Positions 5,573 to 6,303 of a stretch of 6,303 nt of DNA are shown piece by piece. A program made the translations under genes and the position numbers. The stretch spans positions 1 through 6,303 of the forward strand of contig JAICXU010000209.1 of assembly GCA_025934595.1 (NCBI GenBank). The letters are read 5' to 3'. A model generated the notes under the pieces. It was not told the origin of the DNA and searched no databases. It worked only from the letters and a program-made list of their open reading frames with translations. Source of the stretch: Polyangiaceae bacterium (GTDB lineage Bacteria > Myxococcota_A > Polyangia > Polyangiales > Polyangiaceae). Position 1 is the stretch's first letter. The number at the start of each line of letters is the position of its first letter.

Positions 5573-6303
5573 GGCGCCACCGCCACGGTCAGCCAGATCA
5601 TCGAGCGGAAGCCCGCGCCGATGATTCGGTTCAAATTCATTTCTTGATCGAAGCGAACGCGCGACCTCTTCGCGATCTTGTAGCCGACGGAGGCCACGAC
5701 GCCGAGGCTCGTCGCGTCGCGGTCAGGTCGCAGCTTGTCGTTCCATTGGTAGACGTTGACGCGTCCGCCGGCGAGGTAGCGATCGTAGAGGACGCGATCG
5801 AAGAAGAACTCGCCGCCCACGCGGTCTCCTTCTTGACCGAAGTTGCCGCTGCCGCGAATGCCGTTCATGTTCTCGCCGACCTTCTGGCGAATCGCGAGAT
5901 CGAGGCCGCCGTCGAATGCGGCGCCGTTGCTCGGATAGTAATTCGGGTTGTTCGCGGCGTTGATGTTCGGCGACGCGACGTTGCTCGCGATGTCGGTTTG
6001 AGCTTGAAAAATGCGGGCATGGCCGCCGCCGGCAATGGAGAGAAAGTCGGAGATGGCCCAGTTCGCGCGCGCGCCGAGGTCGTTCATCGGCTCGCCCATG
6101 AAAAAATTCCAGATGGAGTCGGCGTCGTACGTAGGCGCGTAATAATCGTAATCGAGCGACAGCGTGAGCTTCTGGCCCACGTAGCCGTCGACCGACGCGT
6201 AGATGGTGGCCATCTTTGCGTTGTACATGTCCCACGAGAAGCCGCCCTTCACGCCGCCGTATTGCGCGAGGCTGCCCTCGAGGCTGTAGCCGATCTTCTC
6301 GGT
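5569..6303 (-). CDS. Outer-membrane beta-barrel protein (porin-like), C-terminal part
   Basis: The frame is open to the window edge, so only the last 244 residues are visible; the internal GTG at 6252 is unlikely to be the real start because the strand-like sequence IGYSLEGSLAQYGG continues upstream of it. The visible part is a run of short amphipathic strands with alternating polar and hydrophobic residues, many aromatics and Gly/Asn/Asp turns (for example LTLSLDYDYYAPTYDAD, GGEFFFDRVLYDRYLAGGRV, SLGVVASVGYKIA). This is typical of an outer-membrane barrel. The last strand, MIWLTVAVAP, does not end in the usual C-terminal aromatic residue. No cysteine is present. The stop TGA (5569-5571) overlaps the cytochrome ATG. 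That coupling suggests a porin-cytochrome pair like MtrB/MtrA, PioB/PioA or the Geobacter Omb proteins. Membership of a named family cannot be shown from this half; an ordinary porin or a metabolite channel is the alternative. Confidence 0.8.
   Translation of the reverse strand, partial: TEKIGYSLEGSLAQYGGVKGGFSWDMYNAKMATIYASVDGYVGQKLTLSLDYDYYAPTYDADSIWNFFMGEPMNDLGARANWAISDFLSIAGGGHARIFQAQTDIASNVASPNINAANNPNYYPSNGAAFDGGLDLAIRQKVGENMNGIRGSGNFGQEGDRVGGEFFFDRVLYDRYLAGGRVNVYQWNDKLRPDRDATSLGVVASVGYKIAKRSRVRFDQEMNLNRIIGAGFRSMIWLTVAVAP

Noticed and set aside
6250..6252. GTG at 6252 as the start of the barrel gene.
   Set aside because: The frame stays open and strand-like to the window edge, and a start here would leave no signal peptide. 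The gene is simply cut by the window.

Overview
The window is GC-rich, gene-dense DNA that looks like a myxobacterium (Myxococcota, probably the Polyangiales side). The clues are a Dickkopf-like cysteine-rich lipoprotein, a lipoprotein fusing an Ig-like domain to a divergent cytochrome domain, an FHA-GGDEF signalling protein and a multiheme cytochrome. This assignment is inference from gene content and base composition. No tRNA, rRNA, CRISPR array, insertion sequence or phage gene is visible.

Layout: two genes run on the plus strand. The first is the 3' end of a DUF362-family gene (1-291). The second is a complete FHA-GGDEF diguanylate cyclase (358-1275). It meets, tail to tail with only 16 bp between stop codons, a block of five minus-strand genes that fills the rest of the window. 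In transcription order (right to left) these are: an outer-membrane beta-barrel protein whose 5' end lies outside the window (5569-6303); a secreted 13-heme c-type cytochrome whose start overlaps the barrel stop by 4 nt (4193-5572); an 84-residue helical protein of unknown function (3803-4057); a lipoprotein with an Ig-like domain and a CX4CH cytochrome domain (2733-3806); and a lipoprotein with 44 cysteines after its lipid anchor (1292-2671).

How the genes may work together: the barrel and the 13-heme cytochrome are translationally coupled and fit the two-part design of porin-cytochrome conduits (the MtrAB/PioAB type), which carry electrons across the outer membrane. The two downstream lipoproteins would also lie outside the cytoplasm: one a probable single-heme carrier, the other a disulfide-rich surface protein. 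A 135-bp gap with several small inverted and direct repeats separates the barrel-cytochrome pair from the last three genes, so they may be regulated separately. The electron-conduit reading is inference; only the heme motifs, signal peptides, overlaps and beta-strand pattern are visible directly.

The FHA-GGDEF protein is a complete cyclase by motif and may link Ser/Thr kinase signalling to cyclic di-GMP. Nothing in the sequence ties it to the cytochrome genes apart from position.
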